Shown: positions 1-5,903, counted from the stretch's first letter. The stretch: DNA of 6,061 bases from Candidatus Saccharimonadota bacterium (GCA_020428185.1 JAGQNH010000033.1:1-6061), one strand, 5' to 3'. The notes: generated by a model not told the origin, from the sequence alone. Made by a program: numbers and translations.

Positions 1-367
1 CTTTGTTGGTGACGAGGATGACGGGTTTTTTGCTCTTGAGAGCTTTTTTGGCGATGAAACGATCGTCGTCACTGACGTACTGTGTACTGTCAACGACCAT
101 TAGGATGACGTCGGCGGTATCGACAGCTTCGATTATCTGCTCTTGGATTGTTGCTTCGAATTCATCGTTTGGATCTTTGAGTCCTGCTGTATCGACAAGC
201 CAAAATTGATGACTGTGATAGTTGACCTTACCAAGTACGTTATCGCGAGTCGTACCAGCTTCACGAGCAACAATCGCCTGCTGTGCTCGCACCATACGGT
301 TAAAAAGCGAACTTTTACCGACGTTCGCTTGACCGATGATTGCAACTGTGGGCAGTTTGGTAGCCAT
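1..367 (-). CDS. der: Ribosome biogenesis GTPase Der (EngA), N-terminal part, cut by window edge
   Basis: Only the first 122 codons are present; the gene runs off the low-coordinate end. My translation begins MATKLPTVAIIGQANVGKSS. Visible GTPase motifs are G1 GQANVGKS (residues 12-19), G2 within GTTRD (38-42), G3 DTAGL (59-63) and the start of G4, TNK, at the last readable residues. The order, the early P-loop and the segment SDDDRFIAKKAL fit the first G domain of Der, a tandem-GTPase protein that acts in the cytoplasm in 50S subunit assembly. I see no second domain because of the truncation, so another Era-like GTPase is possible. The usual GRPNVGKS is GQANVGKS here, and the usual DTGG of domain 1 is DTAG. 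An in-frame ATG at 379 overlaps the -10 box, so 367 is the better start; no Shine-Dalgarno sequence precedes either. Confidence 0.85.
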   Translation of the reverse strand, partial: MATKLPTVAIIGQANVGKSSLFNRMVRAQQAIVAREAGTTRDNVLGKVNYHSHQFWLVDTAGLKDPNDEFEATIQEQIIEAVDTADVILMVVDSTQYVSDDDRFIAKKALKSKKPVILVTNK

Positions 368-377
368 AGCAGTAACC

Positions 378-406
378 ATTATAACAGAGGTAGACAATAT
401 TGACAA
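378..406 (-). promoter_or_regulatory. Near-consensus sigma70-type promoter for der
   Basis: On the minus strand TTGTCA (406-401, 5/6 match to TTGACA) is followed, after exactly 17 bp, by a perfect TATAAT (383-378). The expected transcription start is near 371, only about 4 nt before the ATG at 367, so the mRNA would be almost leaderless. The promoter lies between the terminator of the preceding gene and der, making der a separate transcription unit. Confidence 0.7.
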
Positions 407-443
407 TACTTAAATTATTTTGTATAAATATCGTACATAAAAT

Positions 444-476
444 ACCCCTAAGCAAGAAATTAAACTGCTTAGGGGT
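444..476 (-). terminator. Stem-loop terminator after the third DUF4185 gene
   Basis: ACCCCTAAGCA (444-454) and TGCTTAGGGGT (466-476) form a perfect 11-bp stem with an 11-nt loop. The stem starts 5 nt past the stop codon at 482. Read on the minus strand it is followed by ATTTTATG, a short U-tract. No U-tract follows on the plus strand, so it acts for the minus-strand gene. The tract is weak, so termination may be incomplete. Confidence 0.75.
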
Positions 477-481
477 GATTG

Positions 482-1624
482 CTACACTGTGCTCTTCAAA
501 AGAGACACGTCGTAACGAGGAGCCAATCCGCTATCTACTGGCACCCAGGTCGATACCATTAAGAGTAGATTGTTGGGAGTTGAGCGTGGATGGATGAAGC
601 CACCATACAGAAATGGATTTTGATCCCATGTAAGCTGTATTTTTGGTACGCTCCATGGTCCGATCGGTGACGCTGCCGCTCTAGTAACAATTGACGGAGA
701 TTCTGGGCTACTGGTGTCTAGATACGACATAGCCCATGTTTTTCCGTCACTGAGCTTTCTGAGCGACGGCTCTCCGAAACTTCCCTGTAGTATCGGACTG
801 CATGATGCATAGTCAGATGACCATATGTTATCGAATACGTTTTTCCCTGCCCAGCACTGGTATGCCGTCTTGTCTAACATATTGTCCCACGACACTCGTT
901 GAAGCATCATAGGGGTATCTGTTGATGGTTGACGGCCAGCACGTACAGAGACGATATATACAAAGTCACCATCTCGCTGCATGCTCATCACTTGATACGG
1001 GCTATTATTTTTATCTGGATTATTTGGCCACGTGGGACCGATCCGATAAAAGTAATTGCCGTCTGGCGACCATGCTAGGCCTGAATAATTGTTTGCCCAT
1101 GCATGATCGTCTGTAGGCCACCATGAGTGCAGTGACATGTACGAAACAATGACATTGCCTGTCTCCGGAAAGCTGATGCCATCTGTTGGAATGACGGTAT
1201 ATTCACCGTTGTTTTTGTGGCCATTGTACATTATCTCTGGAGCAAGACCGTAGCCATCAAGGCCAGCTGCACTATCGAAATGGAGTGCTTTTCCAGGAAC
1301 TGGTGTTTGATTCGAGCGCAGTAGAATTGGTGAACGCCAATTCCCTACTCCCGGTGTTGCTGTGTCAAACGTGTCGCCTCCCAGGAATCCGACATTTCCA
1401 CCGGGCAGATTGAACGGGATCATGAGATCTGTAGAATCGCTGCCGAATCGAGACGTTGCTTCGATGTCAGCCCCGGTCAATCGTGTTAGCAATGGGGGCA
1501 TATTCGGTTTTGGAGGTGACTGGCCCCAATGTGGCGGCTCTGATAGTGCTGACGTTGATACTGCCAGCCCAAGTATAAGTATTGCGGCAAGTGCCACAAG
1601 AGTAGATACGAGCTGGCGAAACAT
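482..1624 (-). CDS. Exported DUF4185 beta-propeller protein (third copy), candidate GH183-type endo-arabinanase
   Basis: This 380-residue protein starts with a Sec signal peptide: short basic n-region (FRQ), hydrophobic core at about residues 5-22, probable signal peptidase I cleavage after TSA (A26). A Pro-rich linker (30-45) leads to the catalytic-type domain. Family hallmarks are TDLMIPF (65-71, Asp66), GGDTF (82-86, Asp84), NWRSPILLRSN (95-105), YNGH (133-136), SMQRDGDFVY (214-223), GEPSLRKL (284-291) and YGGFIHP (340-346). These match DUF4185 (PF13810), which as far as I know includes D-arabinan hydrolases of GH183; cleavage of arabinan here is inference. It probably ends up outside the cell in free form. 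Two cysteines only, C257 and C275, could form a disulfide. The start is fixed by a strong Shine-Dalgarno site and the signal peptide. It is the most diverged of the three tandem paralogs and has its own promoter and terminator. Confidence 0.85.
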   Translation of the reverse strand: MFRQLVSTLVALAAILILGLAVSTSALSEPPHWGQSPPKPNMPPLLTRLTGADIEATSRFGSDSTDLMIPFNLPGGNVGFLGGDTFDTATPGVGNWRSPILLRSNQTPVPGKALHFDSAAGLDGYGLAPEIMYNGHKNNGEYTVIPTDGISFPETGNVIVSYMSLHSWWPTDDHAWANNYSGLAWSPDGNYFYRIGPTWPNNPDKNNSPYQVMSMQRDGDFVYIVSVRAGRQPSTDTPMMLQRVSWDNMLDKTAYQCWAGKNVFDNIWSSDYASCSPILQGSFGEPSLRKLSDGKTWAMSYLDTSSPESPSIVTRAAASPIGPWSVPKIQLTWDQNPFLYGGFIHPRSTPNNLLLMVSTWVPVDSGLAPRYDVSLLKSTV

Positions 1625-1628
1625 AATT

Positions 1629-1634
1629 CTCCTC
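1629..1634 (-). promoter_or_regulatory. Strong ribosome binding site of the third DUF4185 gene
   Basis: GAGGAG lies 4 nt before the ATG at 1624 and pairs well with the 16S anti-Shine-Dalgarno. It is the best such site in the window and contrasts with der, rluB and the first DUF4185 gene, which have none. Confidence 0.75.
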
Positions 1635-1663
1635 GTAGTAGGTGCTCTACAGAGTATGTGTAG

Positions 1664-1673
1664 CTATCGATAG
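1664..1673. promoter_or_regulatory. 10-bp perfect palindrome at the predicted transcription start, possible operator
   Basis: CTATCGATAG reads the same on both strands. It overlaps the downstream end of the -10 box (1677-1672) and the predicted start site near 1665 of the third DUF4185 gene, a position where a dimeric repressor could block transcription. A 10-bp palindrome can arise by chance, and no second copy was seen upstream of the other paralogs. Confidence 0.3.
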
Positions 1674-1699
1674 TATACAACTAAATGTGGTGTATTCAA
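1672..1699 (-). promoter_or_regulatory. Promoter of the third DUF4185 gene
   Basis: TTGAAT (1699-1694, 4/6) and TATACT (1677-1672, 5/6) are spaced 16 bp apart on the minus strand. The predicted start near 1665 gives a leader of about 40 nt that carries the GAGGAG ribosome binding site. It sits in the 133-bp gap after the second paralog, so the third copy can be expressed separately. Confidence 0.5.
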
Positions 1700-1721
1700 T
1701 ATTTTTGACATATTAGCAATA

Positions 1722-1742
1722 GAGTTTTTTGACGAAAAACTC
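1722..1742. other. AT-rich hairpin downstream of the second DUF4185 gene
   Basis: GAGTTTTT (1722-1729) and AAAAACTC (1735-1742) make an 8-bp stem with a 5-nt loop, 15 nt past the stop codon of the second paralog. There is no GC-rich stem base and no U-tract after it on the minus strand (the next bases are TATTG), so it would be at best a weak terminator or an mRNA 3'-end stabiliser. Confidence 0.35.
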
Positions 1743-1757
1743 AAACGGCAAGTTGGT

Positions 1758-2954
1758 TTATACCGATCCTACGAGGTGCGATACATCATATCGAAGAAGG
1801 TTTCCGTGTTCCGTCCCGTCATCTTCACTTTGCCATGTTGATACCATCAGGATGAGATTGTTTGGCGTTGAGTACGGATGAATAAAACCGCCGTATAGTG
1901 CGTTGAGGTCGCGCCAATTCATTTGTATCTTTGGCTCACTCCATGGACCTGTCGGTGTAGATGCAGTCCTAGTCATAAGCTGTGCGTGTGTGTAGTCTAC
2001 ATACGACATGACCCACGTGTCGCCTAGCTTTCTGAGCGACGGTTCGCCGTATTTACTTTCGGGTAGTAGTGGCTGACACTCGCCACCGAAGTTTTCTCCG
2101 TTCCAGCATTCGTAATAGCGTTTGTCTGTTATGTGTTGCCAGAGTACTCGGAGCATCATCATTGGTCCTGTCTGCCTTCCCGCGCGAGCTGTAATGATAT
2201 AGATATAATCACCATCTCGCTGCATGCTCCACATTTGATTCGGATCGGTATTGCTGCGATTGTTCGACCACACTGGGTCCCCGGGGCCTGGAAGATGATC
2301 CGAGCCGAGCATGCGATCAAACGTATTGCCGCCGTCGTTACTTATAGCAATGCCAGCGTAGGATGACGCCCATTTTGCTGTGTCGGTGGCATTTCCACCG
2401 ACACTCATGTAAGACATGGCTACCCTGCCATCTGGAAGACTAATCGCATCATTTGGATAAATCGATATTTCGCGCGAGTTGCGGTGGCCGTTATACATTA
2501 CTTCCGGGGCAACACCAGTTCCCGAAATGCCAGCTGCGCTATCGAATATGATTGGTTGATTGATTTCGGGTAGCACATTAGAGCGCAGAATGACTGGCGA
2601 GCGCCATCCATCTCGGCCTGGTCGGACGTTTTTGACGTACGGACCCATTGCTGAAAATGTATCGCCAAATAGATAGCCGACGCTATTGTTTGGCAGCAAA
2701 AATGGTATACCGAGATCTGTGCCACAGACTTTGTATTCATAACACGGCTGCATATCAAGGCCAGTGTCTCTTGTGATTCGGTCTGCTACAGGCAGTTGTA
2801 CTTCCTGGGCGATGTTTTGTTCGGTCTCATGAGCTGTGTCCGATGCACTCGTGCAGGCGGGCAAGAAAAAAGTCGCTGCAATCATGTTGGCACCAGCGAC
2901 TTTTTTTATCCATTTTGGCATTTCTCGTTTCGTATTGATGGTATGTATCTCCAT
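1758..2954 (-). CDS. DUF4185 beta-propeller lipoprotein (second copy), candidate GH183-type endo-arabinanase
   Basis: The 398-residue product has a basic n-region (KWIKK), a hydrophobic stretch (about 19-33) and a lipobox-like LPAC ending at Cys34, so it is probably lipidated and held on the outer face of the membrane; Pro at -2 makes the lipobox imperfect. A polar linker (35-58) precedes the domain. Hallmarks: TRDTG (61-65), TDLGIPF (79-85, Asp80), YLFGDTF (94-100, Asp98), WRSPVILRSN (117-126), MYNGH (153-157), MQRDGDYIY (244-252), GEPSLRKL (303-310), YGGFIHP (354-360), RYDVSH (388-393). These place it in DUF4185; arabinan hydrolysis is inferred from the family. Mature cysteines fall in two likely pairs, C71/C77 and C283/C293. 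It starts 9 nt after the first copy stops, with GGGGGG as ribosome binding site, so the two are co-transcribed. Met12 is an alternative start that would still give a signal sequence. Confidence 0.85.
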   Translation of the reverse strand: MEIHTINTKREMPKWIKKVAGANMIAATFFLPACTSASDTAHETEQNIAQEVQLPVADRITRDTGLDMQPCYEYKVCGTDLGIPFLLPNNSVGYLFGDTFSAMGPYVKNVRPGRDGWRSPVILRSNVLPEINQPIIFDSAAGISGTGVAPEVMYNGHRNSREISIYPNDAISLPDGRVAMSYMSVGGNATDTAKWASSYAGIAISNDGGNTFDRMLGSDHLPGPGDPVWSNNRSNTDPNQMWSMQRDGDYIYIITARAGRQTGPMMMLRVLWQHITDKRYYECWNGENFGGECQPLLPESKYGEPSLRKLGDTWVMSYVDYTHAQLMTRTASTPTGPWSEPKIQMNWRDLNALYGGFIHPYSTPNNLILMVSTWQSEDDGTEHGNLLRYDVSHLVGSV

Positions 2955-2957
2955 GCA

Positions 2958-2963
2958 CCCCCC
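2958..2963 (-). promoter_or_regulatory. G-run ribosome binding site of the second DUF4185 gene
   Basis: Six G residues lie between the TAA of the upstream paralog (2966-2964) and the ATG at 2954, with 3 nt spacing. The run can pair with the CCUCC of 16S rRNA with one G-U. It abuts the stop codon, which fits translational coupling, and supports 2954 rather than the internal Met12 as the start. Confidence 0.55.
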
Positions 2964-4190
2964 TTATAATGATCCAATAAAATGTGACACATCGTAGCGT
3001 ATGAGTTTTCCGTGTTCTGTATCGTCTTTTTGGCGCTCCCAAGCAGATACCATCAAAATAACATTGTCTGTAGTCGAATCAGGATGAATGAATCCTCCGT
3101 ACAAAAAAGGTTGTTGTCGCCAAGTAACTTGTACTTTTGGTTCACTCCACGTACCTTCAGGACCGCTAGTGGGATCTTCTATTTTTCGCGTTACAATTTT
3201 GGGCAGGCTCGAATAATCAGCATAACTAAGCGCCCAAGTGCCATCATGTAATTTTCGCAAAGAAGGCTCTCCGAATTTTCCTTGCAGTATGGGCGTTGCC
3301 AAGTCCTTCTCGCCCCAGTCGGAACCATTCCAGTATGTGTATGCAGTTGTGTCGAGCATTTGATCCCAACGAACACGGAACAGCATCATGGGGCCAGCTC
3401 TTCTACCCGAACGGACACTGGTTATATAAATATAGTCACCATCTCGCTGCATGCTCCACATCTGATACGGGTCGTCGTTTTCTGGAGAATTTTCCCACCT
3501 CGGTCCGATGAGTTCAAAATGATTGCCGTCGGGACTCCAAGCGAGACCAGCGTAATCAGTGTGCCATGATTTGTCTTCGGGATCGTCTACTTCGATTGTG
3601 TGTTGATAAGAGATGATCATGCTACCGTCGGGGAGACTGACGCCGTCATTGACGAGGATATGCCATTGACCTAGAAACTCAGGCGCTTCCCCCTTTTCGC
3701 CTTGAGGCAAACCGGCCGCCCCAGTAAAAACAATCGACTCGCCTTTGACGGGAGTCGTATTAGATTGTAGAAAGACTTGTGCGCGATATCGATCCTCACC
3801 GGGCTCTAGGTCGTCCAGGAAAGGTCCCTGGACTGCGAATGTATCTCCAAATAGGTAGCCAGTAGTATTGTCGGGTAATGTAAACGGTATGCCGAGGTCT
3901 GTACCGCAGACAACGAAATCTCGGCATGACTGCAAATCGATTCCCGTGTCTCGAGTAAGACGTGATCGTTCGTCGTATACGATGGGTTCTGGTTGGGCGT
4001 CTTCAATAATGACAGGTGCTTCATCTGGAAGGGTGACGCCTGGATTGTATCGCATATCCCCATTATCTAGCGGCTGTTGGGCTGCAGGTATCATTAGCAT
4101 TGCTGCAATGCTTGAGGCACCGAGAAACCGTGCTGCCATGTCGGAAACACGTACCCTCTCTCGTTTTTTCCCCATCAATTCTTTCGACAT
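2964..4190 (-). CDS. Exported DUF4185 beta-propeller protein (first copy), candidate GH183-type endo-arabinanase
   Basis: The 408-residue product has a long basic n-region (KKRERVR, 8-14), a moderately hydrophobic segment (22-37) ending IPAAQQ, and an acidic, Pro-rich linker (about 40-77). It may be cleaved after Ala36 or Ala37 or stay as a membrane-anchored protein. The domain shows TRDTG (79-83), TDLGIPF (97-103, Asp98), YLFGDTF (112-118, Asp116), MQRDGDYIY (247-255), GEPSLRKL (308-315), YGGFIHP (364-370) and RYDVSH (398-403), matching DUF4185; D-arabinan cleavage is a family-based inference. Unlike its two neighbours it has no WRSP..LRSN (here RAQVFLQSN) and lacks the YNGH element, with EFLGQWH at that position. 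C89 and C95 are its only cysteines. Start 4190 follows a TATAAT by 11 nt with no Shine-Dalgarno; Met6 is an alternative. It is first in an operon with the second copy. Confidence 0.85.
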   Translation of the reverse strand: MSKELMGKKRERVRVSDMAARFLGASSIAAMLMIPAAQQPLDNGDMRYNPGVTLPDEAPVIIEDAQPEPIVYDERSRLTRDTGIDLQSCRDFVVCGTDLGIPFTLPDNTTGYLFGDTFAVQGPFLDDLEPGEDRYRAQVFLQSNTTPVKGESIVFTGAAGLPQGEKGEAPEFLGQWHILVNDGVSLPDGSMIISYQHTIEVDDPEDKSWHTDYAGLAWSPDGNHFELIGPRWENSPENDDPYQMWSMQRDGDYIYITSVRSGRRAGPMMLFRVRWDQMLDTTAYTYWNGSDWGEKDLATPILQGKFGEPSLRKLHDGTWALSYADYSSLPKIVTRKIEDPTSGPEGTWSEPKVQVTWRQQPFLYGGFIHPDSTTDNVILMVSAWERQKDDTEHGKLIRYDVSHFIGSL

Positions 4191-4201
4191 TGATAGAGAC
4201 C

Positions 4202-4230
4202 ATTATACGCATAAAGCCCGAAAATGCACA
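4202..4230 (-). promoter_or_regulatory. Promoter of the first two DUF4185 genes
   Basis: A perfect TATAAT (4207-4202) lies in the 46-bp gap after rluB. A poor -35 candidate, TGTGCA (4230-4225, 3/6), is 17 bp upstream. The predicted start near 4195 is about 5 nt before the ATG at 4190, again almost leaderless and without a ribosome binding site. Confidence 0.5.
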
Positions 4231-4236
4231 GTTAAC

Positions 4237-4926
4237 TTATTTTGCTGTTGTTTGTTCGAAAGTACCTTCGGCGAGAGTACCAAGGTGATATGGGCCAAAA
4301 TCTGTGCGATGTAGGATGGTGACGGTATACCCGAGTGCCGCAAATGAACGACGGATTTGACGATTGCGACCTTCACTCATTGTGACAATCCATTGTTTGC
4401 GGTCATCGGTCATCTTCTCTAGAGACAGTTTGCTTGTGCCATCGTCGAGTGTGACACCAAAGTCGTTTATCATTTGTTGGTGCAGCGGCTCGAGGGCACT
4501 ACTGAGCGTGACATTGTAGCGTTTTACTTTGTGGTATTTGGGATGCGTCATGCGCTGTGCGAAGTCGCCATCATTCGTGAGTAGTATCAAGCCACTACTG
4601 TCGCGATCAAGGCGTCCTACGGTTTTGAGTGAGCGGTACGTCGTCGGAAGTAGCTCGTATACTGTCGGACTTTCGCCTTGACGTTTTCGTGAGCAGACAT
4701 AGCCGCGGGGCTTGTATAGTGCGATATATATAAAATCAGTAGATGTATCTAAGGGTTTATTGTCGACATAGACAATATCGTCTTGGTTAACTCTGTCACC
4801 TATGGTGGCTGTTTTTTGATTGATCAAAACACGACCACGACCAATAAGCTCGTCTGCTTGTCGTCTCGATATGCCACTTGTCTGAGCCAAGTATTTGTTT
4901 AAACGAATAGGAAAATCAGTGTTCAC
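4237..4926 (-). CDS. rluB: 23S rRNA pseudouridine synthase, RsuA/RluB family
   Basis: The 229-residue cytoplasmic enzyme converts a specific uridine in rRNA to pseudouridine. An N-terminal S4 RNA-binding domain (about 7-54: RLNKYLAQTSGISRR) is followed by the catalytic domain with GRLDRDSSGL (104-113, catalytic Asp107), YKPRGYVCS (71-79) and the family signature EGRNRQIRR (185-193). These mark the RsuA/RluB/RluE/RluF group; the large-subunit RluB role is the usual one for a single copy with an S4 domain, but the site cannot be told from sequence alone, and RsuA (16S) is an alternative. Length is normal for Gram-positive and CPR forms. The start is GTG at 4926, preceded by no Shine-Dalgarno but by an extended -10 box. 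It lies 23 nt after the response regulator. Confidence 0.9.
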   Translation of the reverse strand: MNTDFPIRLNKYLAQTSGISRRQADELIGRGRVLINQKTATIGDRVNQDDIVYVDNKPLDTSTDFIYIALYKPRGYVCSRKRQGESPTVYELLPTTYRSLKTVGRLDRDSSGLILLTNDGDFAQRMTHPKYHKVKRYNVTLSSALEPLHQQMINDFGVTLDDGTSKLSLEKMTDDRKQWIVTMSEGRNRQIRRSFAALGYTVTILHRTDFGPYHLGTLAEGTFEQTTAK

Positions 4927-4934
4927 TGTATCTT

Positions 4935-4943
4935 AATATAGCA
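4935..4943 (-). promoter_or_regulatory. Extended -10 promoter candidate for rluB
   Basis: TGCTATATT on the minus strand fits TGnTATAAT with one mismatch in the hexamer. No good -35 is present, as is common for extended -10 promoters. The predicted start near 4928 is 2 nt before the GTG codon, so the transcript would be effectively leaderless. It lies in the 23-bp gap after the response regulator. Confidence 0.4.
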
Positions 4944-4949
4944 TGATGC

Positions 4950-5900
4950 CTAGACGGTGGGTGCACCAGGTGCTGGTGGAGTGGTGCCTGGCGTTTGTTG
5001 ATCTGTAGAATCTACGGGTGCGACAGGTGTTTGGACGTCTGTGGCAGTTGATCCAGTATCTGATGATCCCGATGGCGCTGACTCGCCTGCTGGCGGTAGT
5101 GTTGTATCAGATGGTGTTGATCCATCTGTGACTGGTTCATTTTCGATTGCAGCGACAAGGTCGACAGATGGAGCTGGCAAATCTGCCGACTCGTCAGTAT
5201 TGTTGACTGATTCGTCTAGTCGTGTGATTTGCTCACCGAGACTTGCTGGCGCGGGTGACGAAAACGGCGCAGTAGGCTGCGGTAATGCACTTTCTGCTTC
5301 GGATGGCTGTGGAGGAAGTGGGCCTGCGCTCTCATTGCCAGGTGAAGATATAGCAGGTGCATCTGCAACGGCCGGCGTGGCTGGTAACGCTCCGCTAGGT
5401 GTGTCCACTGGTTGTGATACTGGTTCAGGTGCTACAGAAACTGGAGCACTAGGTGTCTCTGCAGGTGTCTCAGCAGGTGTTGTCTCAGGAGTTGGGGCTG
5501 TAGCTGTGGCTGGAGACGCGTCGCTTTTTGATGAATCACCCATTACTTCATGAACTGTGCGAACGACATCTTCGATGCCGACTTGAGATTTGACGAGATA
5601 GCGATCGGCGCCGAGCTGTTCACCACGCGAGCGTTGGTCATCACTTGATAGAGCGGTCATCATAATGACCTTGATGTCGCGAGTTTCGGTGGTGCTTCGA
5701 AGGATGTCGAGCATATCAAAACCACTAATCTTTGGCATCATAACATCACTAATGATAAGTTGTGGTCGTTCTTTGATGGCCATGGCAAGCGCTTCTTCGC
5801 CATCGCCGGCAGATACGATATCATACCCCTCTGCAAGGAGGCGAACCCCGTATATTTCGCGCAAACTTTTGTCGTCTTCTACTAATAAAATCTTCGTCAT
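4950..5900 (-). CDS. Response regulator: receiver domain with long Pro/Ala/Thr/Ser-rich tail, no output domain
   Basis: Residues 1-122 form a CheY-like receiver: acidic pocket E8-D9-D10, phospho-acceptor Asp52 in SDVMMPKISG, switch Thr82 (MTALSS), Tyr101 and Lys104 (RYLVKS). All residues for phosphorylation by a histidine kinase are in place. Residues 123-316 are low in complexity and rich in P, A, T, S, E and D, with a TPAETPAETP micro-repeat near 150; this part is very likely disordered. A single helix-like patch, LGEQITRLDESVNN (about 216-229), interrupts it. There is no DNA-binding, GGDEF or other output domain, so the output probably goes through protein contacts; the kinase is not in this window. 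The start is supported by AGAGGT 3 nt upstream. The tail's repetitive codons leave a long spurious ORF open on the opposite strand (5041-5553). Confidence 0.85.
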   Translation of the reverse strand: MTKILLVEDDKSLREIYGVRLLAEGYDIVSAGDGEEALAMAIKERPQLIISDVMMPKISGFDMLDILRSTTETRDIKVIMMTALSSDDQRSRGEQLGADRYLVKSQVGIEDVVRTVHEVMGDSSKSDASPATATAPTPETTPAETPAETPSAPVSVAPEPVSQPVDTPSGALPATPAVADAPAISSPGNESAGPLPPQPSEAESALPQPTAPFSSPAPASLGEQITRLDESVNNTDESADLPAPSVDLVAAIENEPVTDGSTPSDTTLPPAGESAPSGSSDTGSTATDVQTPVAPVDSTDQQTPGTTPPAPGAPTV

Positions 5901-5903
5901 ATT

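Noticed and set aside
143..403. 86-residue plus-strand ORF
   Set aside because: Antisense to the clearly conserved GTPase motifs of der and runs through its promoter.
1705..1710. Perfect TTGACA on the plus strand
   Set aside because: No -10 box at 16-18 bp and no plus-strand gene downstream.
966..3456. Regularly spaced 21-bp repeats as a CRISPR or recombination array
   Set aside because: Spacing is about 1.2 kb and each copy lies at the same codons of a paralogous gene; this is duplicated coding sequence.
482..4190. Sialidase/neuraminidase or GH43 assignment for the three propeller proteins
   Set aside because: No Asp-box repeats (SxDxGxxW) in regular series; the combination TDLGIPF, GDTF and YGGFIHP fits DUF4185 better.
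3868..4314. 148-residue plus-strand ORF
   Set aside because: It spans the start of one minus-strand gene, the intergenic promoter and the end of rluB; no recognisable motif and no ribosome binding site.
5041..5553. 170-residue plus-strand ORF rich in Gly, Ala, Ser and Val
   Set aside because: It is antisense to the Pro/Ala/Thr-rich tail of the response regulator; the biased codons remove stops on the other strand. No ribosome binding site, no domain.
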